A DNA stretch of 64,000 nucleotides from Nocardioidaceae bacterium. Lineage in GTDB: Bacteria > Actinomycetota > Actinomycetes > Propionibacteriales > Nocardioidaceae. The notes under the pieces were generated by a model that had not been told where the DNA came from, searched no databases, and saw only the letters and a list, made by a program, of their open reading frames with translations. Below, one piece after another: positions 8,324 through 16,492 of this stretch. Within the stretch, counting starts at the first letter, position 1. The number at the start of each line of letters is the position of its first letter. Made by a program: the position numbers and the translations under genes. Where the stretch lies: NCBI GenBank assembly GCA_030655315.1, contig JAURVT010000052.1, positions 1 through 64,000 on the forward strand. Reading direction: 5' to 3'.

Positions 8324-9161
8324 TGGGACGGGAGGGGCGGACGAGGTCGCGCACCCAGGCGCGGGCCGGGGGGAGGTGGTGGGCGCGGGCGGTGGCGACG
8401 AGGGCGAGGCTGCGGGTGCCGGGCCAGTCCGGGGGGAGCAGGTGGGGTGGCAGGCCCGGGTCGAGCGACGGGATCGTGCGCCAGGCGTCGACGAGCCGCG
8501 CCAGGTGGACGAACGACGCCCGGCCGTCCGACGGCTCGGGCGAGTCGGCGTGCGCGTCGAGGAAGGCGAGGTGGCGGGCGGCGACGGCGTCGAGGTCCCA
8601 CCAGCGACGGACCACGTCGACCAGCGGCACGGGCGTCCCGACCTCGCGGCACGCGAACGTCGTCACGTGGTCGCGCAGGCCGAGGCCGTCCACCACGGCG
8701 TCGACGTCGGACGCGCGGTGGGCGGGCGCGACCCACAGCCCGGACGACACGGTCCCGCAGCCGGCCCAGGCCAGCTGCCGGCGCAGCTGGTGACGGTCGC
8801 CGCGCCGGTCCTCGGGGATGCTGAACGAGACGAGCAGCCAGCCGTCGTCGGGGCCGGCGCCGGGGCCGAAGATGCGGGTGTCGCCGCGCTCGAGCATCGA
8901 CGCCGCCCGGCCGCTCAGCGCGTAGCCGCTGCGCCCGTCGCGGGGCTCGGCCACCAGCACGCCGCGGGTCTTGAGCCGACCGACCGCCACCCGGGTGCTG
9001 TCGGCCGGCACGTCGAGCGCCTCGAGCAGCCGGACGAGGTCGGCCACCGCGACCCAGCCGCCGAGGTCGCGCAGGTGGGTGCCGAGCACCGTCCGCACCA
9101 GGGACGTGACGCTGCCCGGCCGGGAGTCGACGTCGTCGAGCCCGGCGCGGTCGTCGCTCAC
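8310..9161 (-). CDS. PaaX-family transcriptional regulator in the kynurenine operon
   Basis: This is a 283-residue protein with an N-terminal winged helix (about 15-75, with STRVAVGRLKTRGVLV as the recognition region). A central domain has the PaaX-type stretch DDGWLLVSFSIPEDRRGDRHQLRRQL, followed by a C-terminal alpha-helical domain. PaaX proteins repress aromatic catabolic genes and are relieved by aryl-CoA thioesters. The GTGA overlap with kynU implies co-transcription, so it probably regulates tryptophan breakdown, perhaps through anthraniloyl-CoA; that effector is inference. Its last residues, TIPR, and the TAG stop are encoded by the terminal repeat of element A, so the native C-terminus may have been altered. 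Confidence 0.75.
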   Translation of the reverse strand: MSDDRAGLDDVDSRPGSVTSLVRTVLGTHLRDLGGWVAVADLVRLLEALDVPADSTRVAVGRLKTRGVLVAEPRDGRSGYALSGRAASMLERGDTRIFGPGAGPDDGWLLVSFSIPEDRRGDRHQLRRQLAWAGCGTVSSGLWVAPAHRASDVDAVVDGLGLRDHVTTFACREVGTPVPLVDVVRRWWDLDAVAARHLAFLDAHADSPEPSDGRASFVHLARLVDAWRTIPSLDPGLPPHLLPPDWPGTRSLALVATARAHHLPPARAWVRDLVRPSRPTIPR

Positions 9162-10381
9162 CGGCCCGCGAGCTCGTCGCGCACGGCTTCGACGCCCGTC
9201 AGCAGCTCGCCGAAGCCGGTGCTCAGCGGGCTGAGCCCGAGGCGCAGGCCCATCGGCGCGCGGAAGTCGGGGATCACGCCGCGCGTCCACAGCGCCGCGG
9301 TGACCTCGCGGAACGACGGGTGGTCGAGCGTGACGTGGCCGCCGCGCTCGGACGGCTCGCGTGGCGTGGCGAGCTCGACGCCCAGCGGGGCCAGCAGCTC
9401 GTCGGACGCCTCGATCGCGAGCGCCGTCAGCAGCACCGACTTCTCGCGGACGGCGCCGATCCCGACCTCGGCGAGGAGGTCGAGCGTGTCCTTCATGGCG
9501 AGCATGCCGAGCACGGGCGGGGTGCCGCTGATGACGCGACGGATCCCGGCGGCCGGCTGGTACCCCGGCCCCATCGCGAACGCGTCCGCCCGTCCCATCC
9601 AGCCCTGCACGGGCTGGCGGAACTCCTCCTGGTGCTCGGCGCGCACGTAGGCGAACGCCGGCGAGCCCGGCCCGCCGTTCAGGTACTTGTAGGTGCACCC
9701 CACGGCGAGGTCGACGCCCCATGCGTCCAGCTCGACCGGCACCGAGCCGACCGAGTGCGACAGGTCCCACAGGACGAGCGCGCCCGCCTCGTGCGCCAGC
9801 GCGGTGATGGCGGCGACGTCGGCGAGGTGGCCCGACCGGTAGGCCACGTGGCTGAGCACGACCAGGGCCGTCCGCTCGGACAGCACGGGCGCCAGCTGCT
9901 CGGCGCGGACGCCGTCGCGCGGGTCGGTCTCGACCCAGCGCAGCGTCAGTCCCAGCTCGTCGGCGATGCCCTCGAGGACGTAGCGGTCGGTCGGGAAGTT
10001 GTCGGTGTCGAGCACCACCTCGTCGCGTCCGGGGCGCAGCGCGACGCCGCCGCGCGCGAGCTTGTAGAGCAGCACGGTCGTGGAGTCGCCGACCGTCACC
10101 TGGCCCGCGGCCGCGCCGAGGACGACGTCGCCGAGGCGGTCGCCGATCGCCAGCGGCAGGTCGAACCACTGCTCGTCCCAGCCGCGGATGAGCCGCCCGG
10201 CCCACGCGTCGGTCACGAACGACGTGATCCGCTCGGCGCTCGCCCGGAGCGGCCGGCCGAGGGAGTTGCCGTCGAGGTAGGCGACGACGTCGTCGTCCGG
10301 CCCGCGCAGGAACAGGTCGCGGTGCGCGCCCAGCGGGTCGGCGGCGTCCAGGTCGGCGGCGCGCGACGTCAGCGAGCTCAT
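9158..10381 (-). CDS. kynU: kynureninase
   Basis: This is a 407-residue fold-type I PLP enzyme that cleaves kynurenine (or 3-hydroxykynurenine) to anthranilate and alanine. Visible marks are YLDGNSLGR near the N-terminus, LVLWDLSHSVGSVPV (PLP-pyridine Asp) and the Schiff-base lysine in CTYKYLNGGPG, all typical of kynureninase. Length is normal for the family. The ATG overlaps the kynA stop (ATGA) and the gene ends in a GTGA overlap with the PaaX-like regulator. No formamidase (kynB) is seen beside it, so N-formylkynurenine hydrolysis must be encoded elsewhere. Confidence 0.93.
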   Translation of the reverse strand: MSSLTSRAADLDAADPLGAHRDLFLRGPDDDVVAYLDGNSLGRPLRASAERITSFVTDAWAGRLIRGWDEQWFDLPLAIGDRLGDVVLGAAAGQVTVGDSTTVLLYKLARGGVALRPGRDEVVLDTDNFPTDRYVLEGIADELGLTLRWVETDPRDGVRAEQLAPVLSERTALVVLSHVAYRSGHLADVAAITALAHEAGALVLWDLSHSVGSVPVELDAWGVDLAVGCTYKYLNGGPGSPAFAYVRAEHQEEFRQPVQGWMGRADAFAMGPGYQPAAGIRRVISGTPPVLGMLAMKDTLDLLAEVGIGAVREKSVLLTALAIEASDELLAPLGVELATPREPSERGGHVTLDHPSFREVTAALWTRGVIPDFRAPMGLRLGLSPLSTGFGELLTGVEAVRDELAGR

Positions 10382-11232
10382 CGGCCGATCTCCGTCCGGG
10401 CGGCGAACAGCTCGGGGAAGAAGGTGAGGTCGAGCGCCTTCTGCAGGTACCCGACGCCGCTGGAGCCGCCGGTGCCGCGCTTGCCGCCGATGATCCGGGT
10501 GACGGTGCGGACGTGCCGGAACCGCCACAGCTGGAAGTTCTCCTCGAGGTCGACCAGCTCCTCGAACGCCTCGTACGCCTCCCAGTGCTCGGCCGGCCGC
10601 TCGTAGATGCCGACGATCAGCGGGAGCAGCTCGTCGCGCAGGGTCCACGGCTCGCGGACGTCGCGCTCGAGGACGGACGCGGGCACGTCCAGGCCGGTCC
10701 GGGCGAGGTGGCGCCAGAAGGCGTCGTAGAGGGTGGGCGCGTCGAGCAGCGCGGCGAGGTCGGCGTGCGCGGCGGGGTCGGTGTCGAAGACCGCCATCGC
10801 CCTCGGGTCCTTGTTGCCGAGGATGAACTCGACGGCCCGGTACTGCGCGGACTGGAAGCCCGACGACGTCCCGAGGTCGTCGCGGAACTCGGCGTACTCG
10901 CTCGGGGTGAGGGTGGCGAGCACCGTCCACGCCTCGGCGAGGGTGCGCTGGACGTGCTTGACGCGGGCGACGCCCTTGAGCGCGCGGCCGAGGTCGTCGA
11001 CGTCCAGCGCCTCGACGGCGGCGCGCAGCTCGTGCAGCACCAGCTTGAACCACAGCTCGGTGGTCTGGTGCTGGACGATGAAGAGCATCTCGTCGTGGTG
11101 CTCGGGCCGGCTCACGGGCTTCTGGGCGCTGAGCAGCGCGGGGAGGTGCAGGTACTCGGCGTAGCTCATCCGGCCGGAGAGGTCGGTGACGACGCCGGCC
11201 TCCATCGGTCGGGTGCCGGTGCTGGGGTCCAT
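10378..11232 (-). CDS. kynA: tryptophan 2,3-dioxygenase
   Basis: This 284-residue heme enzyme oxidises tryptophan to N-formylkynurenine, the first step of the pathway. Family signatures are FIVQHQTTELWFKLVLHEL, SGFQSAQYR and the C-terminal FRHVRTVTRIIGGKRGTGGSSG, which holds the proximal heme histidine and the substrate-binding loop. It is the promoter-proximal gene of the kynA-kynU-PaaX operon. The ATG at 11232 fits the usual TDO N-terminus. A direct repeat lies just upstream at 11247-11276. The gene is intact. Confidence 0.95.
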   Translation of the reverse strand: MDPSTGTRPMEAGVVTDLSGRMSYAEYLHLPALLSAQKPVSRPEHHDEMLFIVQHQTTELWFKLVLHELRAAVEALDVDDLGRALKGVARVKHVQRTLAEAWTVLATLTPSEYAEFRDDLGTSSGFQSAQYRAVEFILGNKDPRAMAVFDTDPAAHADLAALLDAPTLYDAFWRHLARTGLDVPASVLERDVREPWTLRDELLPLIVGIYERPAEHWEAYEAFEELVDLEENFQLWRFRHVRTVTRIIGGKRGTGGSSGVGYLQKALDLTFFPELFAARTEIGR

Positions 11233-11246
11233 GGCGCCGACTATGT

Positions 11247-11276
11247 CACGATGATGACGGACGGCACAATGATGTC
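11247..11276 (-). promoter_or_regulatory. direct-repeat operator candidate for the kyn operon
   Basis: Two 12-base copies, CACGATGATGAC (11247-11258) and CACAATGATGTC (11265-11276), differ at two positions and are 18 bases apart start to start. They lie 15-44 bases upstream of the kynA start, where a repressor would block transcription. The PaaX-like protein encoded in the operon is the obvious candidate to bind here; this is inference. Confidence 0.45.
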
Positions 11277-11353
11277 ATGGGGTTTGATCCTCACGTGGCG
11301 TGAGGACGTGGGGCGGGCGCAGGCCGCTCGCATCTGACCGCTCACCGTGGCAG

Positions 11354-11395
11354 ACCCCCGCTCACCGTGGCGACCTCGCCGCAGTGAGCGGGGGT
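11354..11395. terminator. hairpin between fadH and kynA
   Basis: The 12-base perfect stem ACCCCCGCTCAC / GTGAGCGGGGGT has an 18-base loop. On the plus strand it is followed by TTT. The left arm overlaps the second of two direct copies of CCGCTCACCGTGGC placed 20 bases apart (11338-11351 and 11358-11371). It could end fadH transcription on the minus strand. Confidence 0.5.
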
Positions 11396-11396
11396 T

Positions 11397-11414
11397 TACC
11401 ACGACGTCGTGGTA
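11397..11414. promoter_or_regulatory. 18-base perfect palindrome downstream of fadH
   Basis: TACCACGACGTCGTGGTA is a perfect loop-free palindrome 13 bases beyond the fadH stop and about 165 bases upstream of kynA. A perfect palindrome without a loop is more typical of a dimeric regulator site than of a terminator. The protein that binds it is unknown. Confidence 0.4.
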
Positions 11415-11427
11415 GACCCAGGCCGCC

Positions 11428-13446
11428 TCAGAGGCGGGCCGCGAGCTCGGTGGCCTGACGGATGGCGCGCTCGGCGTCGAGCTCGGCGGCGACGTCGGCG
11501 CCACCGACGACGTGGACGGTGACGCCCGCCGCGCGCAGCGGCTCGGCGAGGTCGGAGACGGACTCCTGGCCGGTGCAGACGATCACCGTGTCGGCCTCGA
11601 CGAGGCGGGCGCGGCCGTCGACGGTGACGTGCAGGCCGGCGTCGTCGATGCGCTCGTAGGTGACGCCCCGCAGCATCTCGACGCCCGCGTCCCTGAGCGT
11701 CGTGCGGTGCACCCAGCCGGTGGTCTTGGCCAGGCCCTTGCCGAGCGGGGTGGTCTTGCGCTGCAGCAGCGTCACCTGGCGGAGCGGGGTCTCGTGCACC
11801 TTCTCGACCAGGCCGCCTCGCACGACGGCGGGGTCGCCGACGCCCCAGCGGCGCATCCAGGCCTCGGCGGTCTCGTGCGAGCGGCTGGTGCAGAACTCGG
11901 CGACGTCGAAGCCGACGCCGCCGGCGCCCATGATCGCGACACGGTCGCCCACGGCCCTCTCGCCGCGCAGCGCCTCGGCGTACGTCACCACGCTCGGGTG
12001 GTCGACTCCCTCCACCTCGGGCACGCGCGGGCGCACGCCGGTGGCGACCACGACGTCGTCCCAGCCGGCGCCGACGAGGGAGTCGACGTCGACCCGCGTG
12101 CCCAGGTGGACCTTGACGCCGAGCACCTCGCAGCGGCGGGTCCAGAAGCGCAGCGTCTCGGCGAACTCCCCCTTGCCGGGGATGCGCATCGCGAGGCGGA
12201 ACTGCCCGCCCACCTGCTCCTCGGCCTCCATCACCTCGACCTCGTGACCGCGCTCGGCCAGGGCGACGGCGGCCGAGAGCCCGGCGGGTCCCGCGCCCAC
12301 GACCGCGACGCGACGTCGACGCTGCGGCGGCACCGGCAGCAGGACGAGCGTCGTCTCGTGGCCGGCGCGCGGGTTGACCAGGCAGGACGCGCGCTCGTTG
12401 GCGAAGGTGTGGTCGAGGCAGGCCTGGTTGCAGGCGATGCAGGTGTTGATCTCGTCGGCGCGGCCGGCGGCGGTCTTGGCGACGAACTCGGGGTCGGCGA
12501 GCAGCGGGCGCGCCATCGAGACGAGGTCGGCCTGACCCGCGGCGAGGATGCGCTCGGCGACGTCGGGCGTGTTGATGCGGTTGGACGCCACGACGGGCAC
12601 GCCCACCTCGGCGCGCAGCCGCGCGGTCGTCCACGCGAACGCCGCCCGCGGCACCGAGGTGACGATGGTCGGGATCCGTGCCTCGTGCCACCCGATGCCG
12701 GTGTTGATGACGTCGGCGCCGGCCGCCTCCACGCGGTGCGCGAGCTCGGCGGTCTCGTCCCAGGTCTGCGCGTCGTCGACGAGGTCGAGCAGGCTCATCC
12801 GGTACTGGACGAGGAAGCCGGCTCCCGTCCGCTCGCGGACGCGCCGGACGACCGCCTCGGGGAACCGCATCCGCTTGGACGCGCTGCCACCCCACGCGTC
12901 GGTGCGGTCGTTGGTGCGCGCGGCGAGGAACTGGTTGACCAGGTAGCCCTCGGAGCCCATGATCTCGACACCGTCGTAGCCCGCGACCCGGGCGAGCGCG
13001 GCGGCGTCGGCGAAGTGGCCCACGCACGCCTCGACCTCGCGGGTGCTCATGGCGCGAGGCCGGAACGGCGTGATGGGCGACTGGCGGCTCGACGCGGCCT
13101 TGTTGAACGGGGTGTACCCGTAGCGCCCGGCGTGCAGCAGCTGCAGGACGATCCTCGCGCCGTGCTCGTGCGCGGCGTCGGTGACGAGCCGGTGCTTCTC
13201 GGCGAGCCGGCGCGACGTCATCTGCGACCCGGCCGGGAGCAGCCAGCCGCGCCAGTGCGGCGCGTACCCACCCGTCACGATCATCGCGACGCCACCCTTG
13301 GCCCGCTCGGCGACGTAGGCCGCGAGCTCGGGCAGGTGCTTGGCGCGGTCCTCCATCCCGGTGTGCATCGAGCCCATCACCACCCGGTTGCGCAGCGTGA
13401 ACGGGCCGACGTCGAGCGGCGACAGGAGCAGGGGGTGGTCGTTCAC
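11428..13446 (-). CDS. fadH: FadH-type NADH:flavin oxidoreductase (2,4-dienoyl-CoA reductase-like)
   Basis: This is a 672-residue protein. Residues 1 to about 340 form an old-yellow-enzyme TIM barrel with FMN. An iron-sulfur motif CIACNQACLDH...C (spacing CX2CX3CX11C) follows. The C-terminal half has FAD/NAD Rossmann folds (VAVVGAGPAGLSAAVALAERG and VAIMGAGGVGFDVAEF). This is the exact layout of bacterial 2,4-dienoyl-CoA reductase, which removes double bases-at-even-position intermediates of unsaturated acyl-CoAs, and of related trimethylamine dehydrogenases. With fatty-acid oxidation genes nearby the FadH role is preferred. It appears monocistronic. Confidence 0.85.
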   Translation of the reverse strand: MNDHPLLLSPLDVGPFTLRNRVVMGSMHTGMEDRAKHLPELAAYVAERAKGGVAMIVTGGYAPHWRGWLLPAGSQMTSRRLAEKHRLVTDAAHEHGARIVLQLLHAGRYGYTPFNKAASSRQSPITPFRPRAMSTREVEACVGHFADAAALARVAGYDGVEIMGSEGYLVNQFLAARTNDRTDAWGGSASKRMRFPEAVVRRVRERTGAGFLVQYRMSLLDLVDDAQTWDETAELAHRVEAAGADVINTGIGWHEARIPTIVTSVPRAAFAWTTARLRAEVGVPVVASNRINTPDVAERILAAGQADLVSMARPLLADPEFVAKTAAGRADEINTCIACNQACLDHTFANERASCLVNPRAGHETTLVLLPVPPQRRRRVAVVGAGPAGLSAAVALAERGHEVEVMEAEEQVGGQFRLAMRIPGKGEFAETLRFWTRRCEVLGVKVHLGTRVDVDSLVGAGWDDVVVATGVRPRVPEVEGVDHPSVVTYAEALRGERAVGDRVAIMGAGGVGFDVAEFCTSRSHETAEAWMRRWGVGDPAVVRGGLVEKVHETPLRQVTLLQRKTTPLGKGLAKTTGWVHRTTLRDAGVEMLRGVTYERIDDAGLHVTVDGRARLVEADTVIVCTGQESVSDLAEPLRAAGVTVHVVGGADVAAELDAERAIRQATELAARL

Positions 13447-13476
13447 GGGCGGGGTTCCTCACCGGTGGGGAGCGGG

Positions 13477-13734
13477 GTGTTCACTACTGGGGTGGGCAAC
13501 AGGTCGTGGTGGTTCCTCGTCGGCGCGGGCGTGTTCAACGTGGTGGTGTGGCCGCGGTTCGCGCTGGCGATCGTCCGCGACGACCGCGCCTGGGCCGGTG
13601 CCGCGTGGTCGAGCACGCCGCAGCCGTTCTTCTGGGTGCACGCGGTGCTGATCACCGCCGCGGTGCTCATCGGGCTGGGGGTGCTGGTCGTCGGCCTGCG
13701 GGGTCTGCGGGCGTCACGGCGGACGTCGCGATGA
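13477..13734 (+). CDS. SCO4848-family small membrane protein
   Basis: This is an 85-residue protein with two membrane helices (about 13-30 and 52-73). The pattern WWFLVGAGVFNVVVWPRF, then PFFWVHAVLIT and a closing GLRGLRASR, matches the actinobacterial SCO4848 family of unknown function. GTG at 13477 follows GGGGAGCGG; GTG at 13492 would also keep both helices. Its 3' end overlaps the convergent PadR gene by 68 bases, so the two transcripts are antisense at their ends. The function is unknown. Confidence 0.7.
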   Translation: MFTTGVGNRSWWFLVGAGVFNVVVWPRFALAIVRDDRAWAGAAWSSTPQPFFWVHAVLITAAVLIGLGVLVVGLRGLRASRRTSR

Positions 13735-14245
13735 TCTCCTCGCACCAGGCCACGACGGCCTCCTCGGTGCGGATGCCGCCGCGCAGCACCAGGTAGGGCC
13801 CGACGTCCTCGGGCGCGAGCGCGCCGGGGTCGGGGTAGTGCCGCTCGCTGCTGCGGCGGAACCCCTCGAGCCGCTCGCGGTGGGCGACGAGGTGACGACG
13901 GACGTCGTCCAGCACCGCGGACGCGTCGCCGTGGTGGAGGCCGCGGACCCGGACGGCGAGGTCGCTGCGGGTCTGCTCGACGGCGCTCGGCGCGTCCACC
14001 CACGACGTGAGTGCGTCGCGTCCGGCGTCCGCGATGGCGAACACCTTCTTGTCCGGGCGGCCCTGCTGCTCGACGGCGGTCGAGGCGACCAGCCCGTCGG
14101 CCTCCATCCGGGCGAGCGTCCGGTACACCTGCTGGTGCGTCGCCCGCCAGAACAGCCCGATCGATCGGTCGAAGCGGCGCGTCAGGTCGTACCCGCTGGC
14201 CGGCTGCTCGGCGAGCGACACCAGGATCGCGTGCTCCAGGGCCAT
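13667..14245 (-). CDS. PadR-family transcriptional regulator
   Basis: This is a 192-residue protein. The N-terminal winged helix contains ALEHAILVSLAEQPASGYDL and QVYRTLARMEADGLV, both diagnostic of PadR regulators, and a C-terminal helical dimerisation domain (about 90-180) is typical of the Vir-type subgroup. PadR proteins usually repress a neighbouring stress or efflux gene; here the DHA2 efflux gene lies 146 bases upstream on the same strand but has its own MarR regulator. A TGCAC-N9-GTGCA site sits 18 bases before the ATG, suggesting autoregulation. The 3' end overlaps the opposite gene. Confidence 0.88.
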   Translation of the reverse strand: MALEHAILVSLAEQPASGYDLTRRFDRSIGLFWRATHQQVYRTLARMEADGLVASTAVEQQGRPDKKVFAIADAGRDALTSWVDAPSAVEQTRSDLAVRVRGLHHGDASAVLDDVRRHLVAHRERLEGFRRSSERHYPDPGALAPEDVGPYLVLRGGIRTEEAVVAWCEEIIATSAVTPADPAGRRPAPPAR

Positions 14246-14262
14246 GGATCGGACCGTACCTC

Positions 14263-14291
14263 TGCACCGCCGCGCAGTGCAACGAGGTGCA
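14263..14291 (-). promoter_or_regulatory. operator candidate upstream of padR-like gene
   Basis: TGCAC (14263-14267) and GTGCA (14277-14281) form an inverted repeat with a 9-base spacer, and a further GTGCA follows at 14287-14291. They lie 18-46 bases upstream of the PadR start codon. PadR proteins commonly bind spaced inverted repeats at their own promoters, so autoregulation is the likely role. Confidence 0.45.
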
Positions 14292-14325
14292 TAGGGTCCT
14301 GCTGCTGGTGAGCGCAGATGGACGC

Positions 14326-14365
14326 GACGACGCCCGGCCCGCAGGAGCGCGGACCGGGCGTCGTC
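14326..14365 (-). terminator. terminator hairpin after the DHA2 transporter
   Basis: GACGACGCCCGG (14326-14337) pairs perfectly with CCGGGCGTCGTC (14354-14365), with additional CCGC/GCGG pairing inside. It lies 27 bases beyond the stop of the transporter gene on the minus strand, as expected for an intrinsic-type terminator without a strong U tract. Confidence 0.6.
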
Positions 14366-14391
14366 GGTGGGTGGTGCGTCGGTGCTGGGCG

Positions 14392-15942
14392 TCAGTGCAG
14401 GATGACGGGCGGCGCGGCGTTCTCGTCGTCGTCCGTCAGGTGGGAGACCTCGCGCTTGCGCGGGAGCATCAGCGCCGGGACCAGCGTGAGGAGCACCAGG
14501 CCCCAGGCCACCCAGTAGGTGTCGGCGAACGCCTCGGCGGCCTGCACGAGGCCGGCGGCCATGCCCTGCTCGCCGAGCCGGGCGGCGACGTCGGAGTCCC
14601 GCAGGCCCGCCATGGCGGGTCCGGCGAGCTCGCTGCCCTTGATGTGGCTCGTCAGGACCACCGACATCACGGCGACGCCGACCGAGCTGGCGACCTGCTG
14701 GGTGATGTTGAGCAGCGTCGAGCCGCGGGCGACCTCGTGGTGGCGGAGCGTCTTGAGCGCCGAGGTCATGATCGGCATCATCGTCGCGCCCATGCCGAGG
14801 CCCATCACGAACAGCGCCCCGATGATGAACGTGTACGACGTGTCGGCCTCGAGCTGGGTCAGCCCGAGCATGCCGATCACGATCAGCACGAGCCCGACCG
14901 GGACGATGCGCCCGACCGGCATCCGGTCGGTCAGCGCACCGGCGATCGGCATGGTGAGCAGCGCGCCGATGCCCTGCGGGGCGATCAGCAGGCCGGCCGC
15001 CAGCGTCGTCTCGCCGCGGACCTCCTGGAAGTAGGTCGGGACGAGCAGCAGGCCGCCGAAGAAGGCCGACGCGAACAGGAACATCGTGACGATCGCGAGG
15101 GTCAGGTTGCGGTTGGAGAACAGCCGCAGGTCGAGCAGCGGGTGCTCGGGCTTGAAGGCATGGCGGACGAACAGGCCGATCAGCACCACGCCGGCGAGCA
15201 CCGACAGCCACACGCGGGGCGCGGTGACGTCGCCGTCCTCGACGGGCAGCGAGGAGACGCCGAACAGGAAGAGCGCGAGACCGGGCGACATCAGCAGCAG
15301 GCCGACGACGTCGAGCTTCTCGGCCGGGACCGGCGCGTCCTTGGGGAGCACGATCGACGCGTACACCAGCGCCAGGGCGCCGATGGGCAGGTTGATCAGG
15401 AAGATCCAGTGCCAGCTGGCGTTCTCGATCAGCCAGCCTCCGAGGATCGGGCCGAGGATGGGGCCGAGCAGCATCGGCACGCCGAGGATGGCCATCAGGC
15501 GACCCATCCGGGCGGGACCGGCCGCGCGGGTCATGATCGTCATGCCGAGCGGCATCAGCATGCCGCCGCCGAGGCCCTGCAGGACGCGGAACCCGATGAG
15601 CATGTTGATGTCCTGCGCCGCCGCGCAGAGCACCGAGCCGGCGGTGAACAGGGCCACCGCGGTGAGGTAGAGCCGCTTGGTGCCGAAGCGGTCCGCCGCC
15701 CAGCCCGTCAGCGGGATGACGGTCGCGAGCGAGAGCGTGTAGGCGGTGACCGTCCAGGCGACGGTGGAGTAGGCCAGCGGGTTCGCCGGGTCGTCGGAGA
15801 AGACGCGCTGGAAGGTCGGCAGGGCGACGTTGACGACGGTGATGTCGAGGATCGACATGATCGCGCCGAGCACGACGACGCCGGCGATCTTCAGCACCGC
15901 ACCGTCGATCTTGTCCGGGTAGGTCTGTTCAGCTGTGGACAT
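14392..15942 (-). CDS. DHA2 family (EmrB/QacA) MFS multidrug efflux transporter
   Basis: This is a 516-residue polytopic protein with about 14 predicted helices. The first carries MSILDITVVNVALPTF, the DHA2 motif for proton-coupled drug export, and GWAADRFGTKRLYL is the MFS motif A loop. It would export hydrophobic or cationic toxins. It begins inside the 3' end of the MarR gene (14-base overlap), so the pair is translationally coupled, and MarR repression lifted by a substrate is the expected control. The gene is intact and ends before a strong hairpin. Confidence 0.92.
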   Translation of the reverse strand: MSTAEQTYPDKIDGAVLKIAGVVVLGAIMSILDITVVNVALPTFQRVFSDDPANPLAYSTVAWTVTAYTLSLATVIPLTGWAADRFGTKRLYLTAVALFTAGSVLCAAAQDINMLIGFRVLQGLGGGMLMPLGMTIMTRAAGPARMGRLMAILGVPMLLGPILGPILGGWLIENASWHWIFLINLPIGALALVYASIVLPKDAPVPAEKLDVVGLLLMSPGLALFLFGVSSLPVEDGDVTAPRVWLSVLAGVVLIGLFVRHAFKPEHPLLDLRLFSNRNLTLAIVTMFLFASAFFGGLLLVPTYFQEVRGETTLAAGLLIAPQGIGALLTMPIAGALTDRMPVGRIVPVGLVLIVIGMLGLTQLEADTSYTFIIGALFVMGLGMGATMMPIMTSALKTLRHHEVARGSTLLNITQQVASSVGVAVMSVVLTSHIKGSELAGPAMAGLRDSDVAARLGEQGMAAGLVQAAEAFADTYWVAWGLVLLTLVPALMLPRKREVSHLTDDDENAAPPVILH

Positions 15943-16411
15943 GGGTCATTTCCTTCGTGGTGGTGCTGGTGCTGAGGTAGTCGCCCTGGAGGATGGGCTG
16001 GAGGGCCTCGTGCAGACGGTCGGAGTCGGCCTCGGGGAGACGGTCGACGAGGATCCGCAGGGCCTTGCGCTTCTGCTCGAGGTGCTGGTCGGCGACCTCG
16101 AGCCCGGTGGGGGAGAGCGTGACGAGCTTGACCCGGCGGTCCGCCGGGTCCTCGTGCCGCTCGGCGATGCCGAGCCGGACGAGCTGGTCGACGTTGCGCC
16201 CCGCCGCGGCCACGGACAGGCCGAGACGGCGGGCGATGTCGGTGATCGCCACGGGCTCGCCGACGTGCGAGAGCAGGAACGTCGTCCGGGCCTGGGAGAA
16301 GGTCACGTCGAGCTCGACGAGACGCTCCATCGCGTCACCCTGGACGAGGCTGAAGACCCGCTGCAGGAACAGCTCCAGCGACTCGTAGAGACGCTCGTTG
16401 GATGGTTGCAC
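15929..16411 (-). CDS. MarR-family transcriptional regulator
   Basis: This is about 160 residues with a winged helix: VAITDIARRLGLSVAAAGRNVDQLVRLGIAERHEDPADRRVKLVTLSPTG, including the DRR wing typical of MarR. It is co-transcribed with, and overlaps, the DHA2 efflux gene it probably represses. I start it at GTG 16411 because the palindrome GCAACTGTTGC lies just upstream. A GTG at 16468 would add 19 residues and bury that palindrome in coding sequence. No clear ribosome binding site supports either start. Confidence 0.85.
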   Translation of the reverse strand: MQPSNERLYESLELFLQRVFSLVQGDAMERLVELDVTFSQARTTFLLSHVGEPVAITDIARRLGLSVAAAGRNVDQLVRLGIAERHEDPADRRVKLVTLSPTGLEVADQHLEQKRKALRILVDRLPEADSDRLHEALQPILQGDYLSTSTTTKEMTHVHS

Positions 16412-16442
16412 CGGGCGATCGTAACGCCGATGCAACTGTTGC
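16407..16442 (-). promoter_or_regulatory. MarR operator candidate
   Basis: The perfect palindrome GCAACTGTTGC (16432-16442) and a flanking TTGCA (16407-16411) / TGCAA (16431-16435) pair surround the proposed MarR start. MarR dimers bind short palindromes overlapping their own promoters, so this probably controls the regulator-efflux operon. Confidence 0.45.
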
Positions 16443-16492
16443 GTCCGTGAATTCTTTGTGACGTGCACCCATCTCGTCGGTGCGGGTCGGTG

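Noticed and set aside
8066-8340. Short frames inside the repeat elements (for example ending AYLGIR or PTWESD)
   Set aside because: They read the terminal repeat in different frames at both copies, without ribosome binding sites or consistent protein sequence, so they are not genes.
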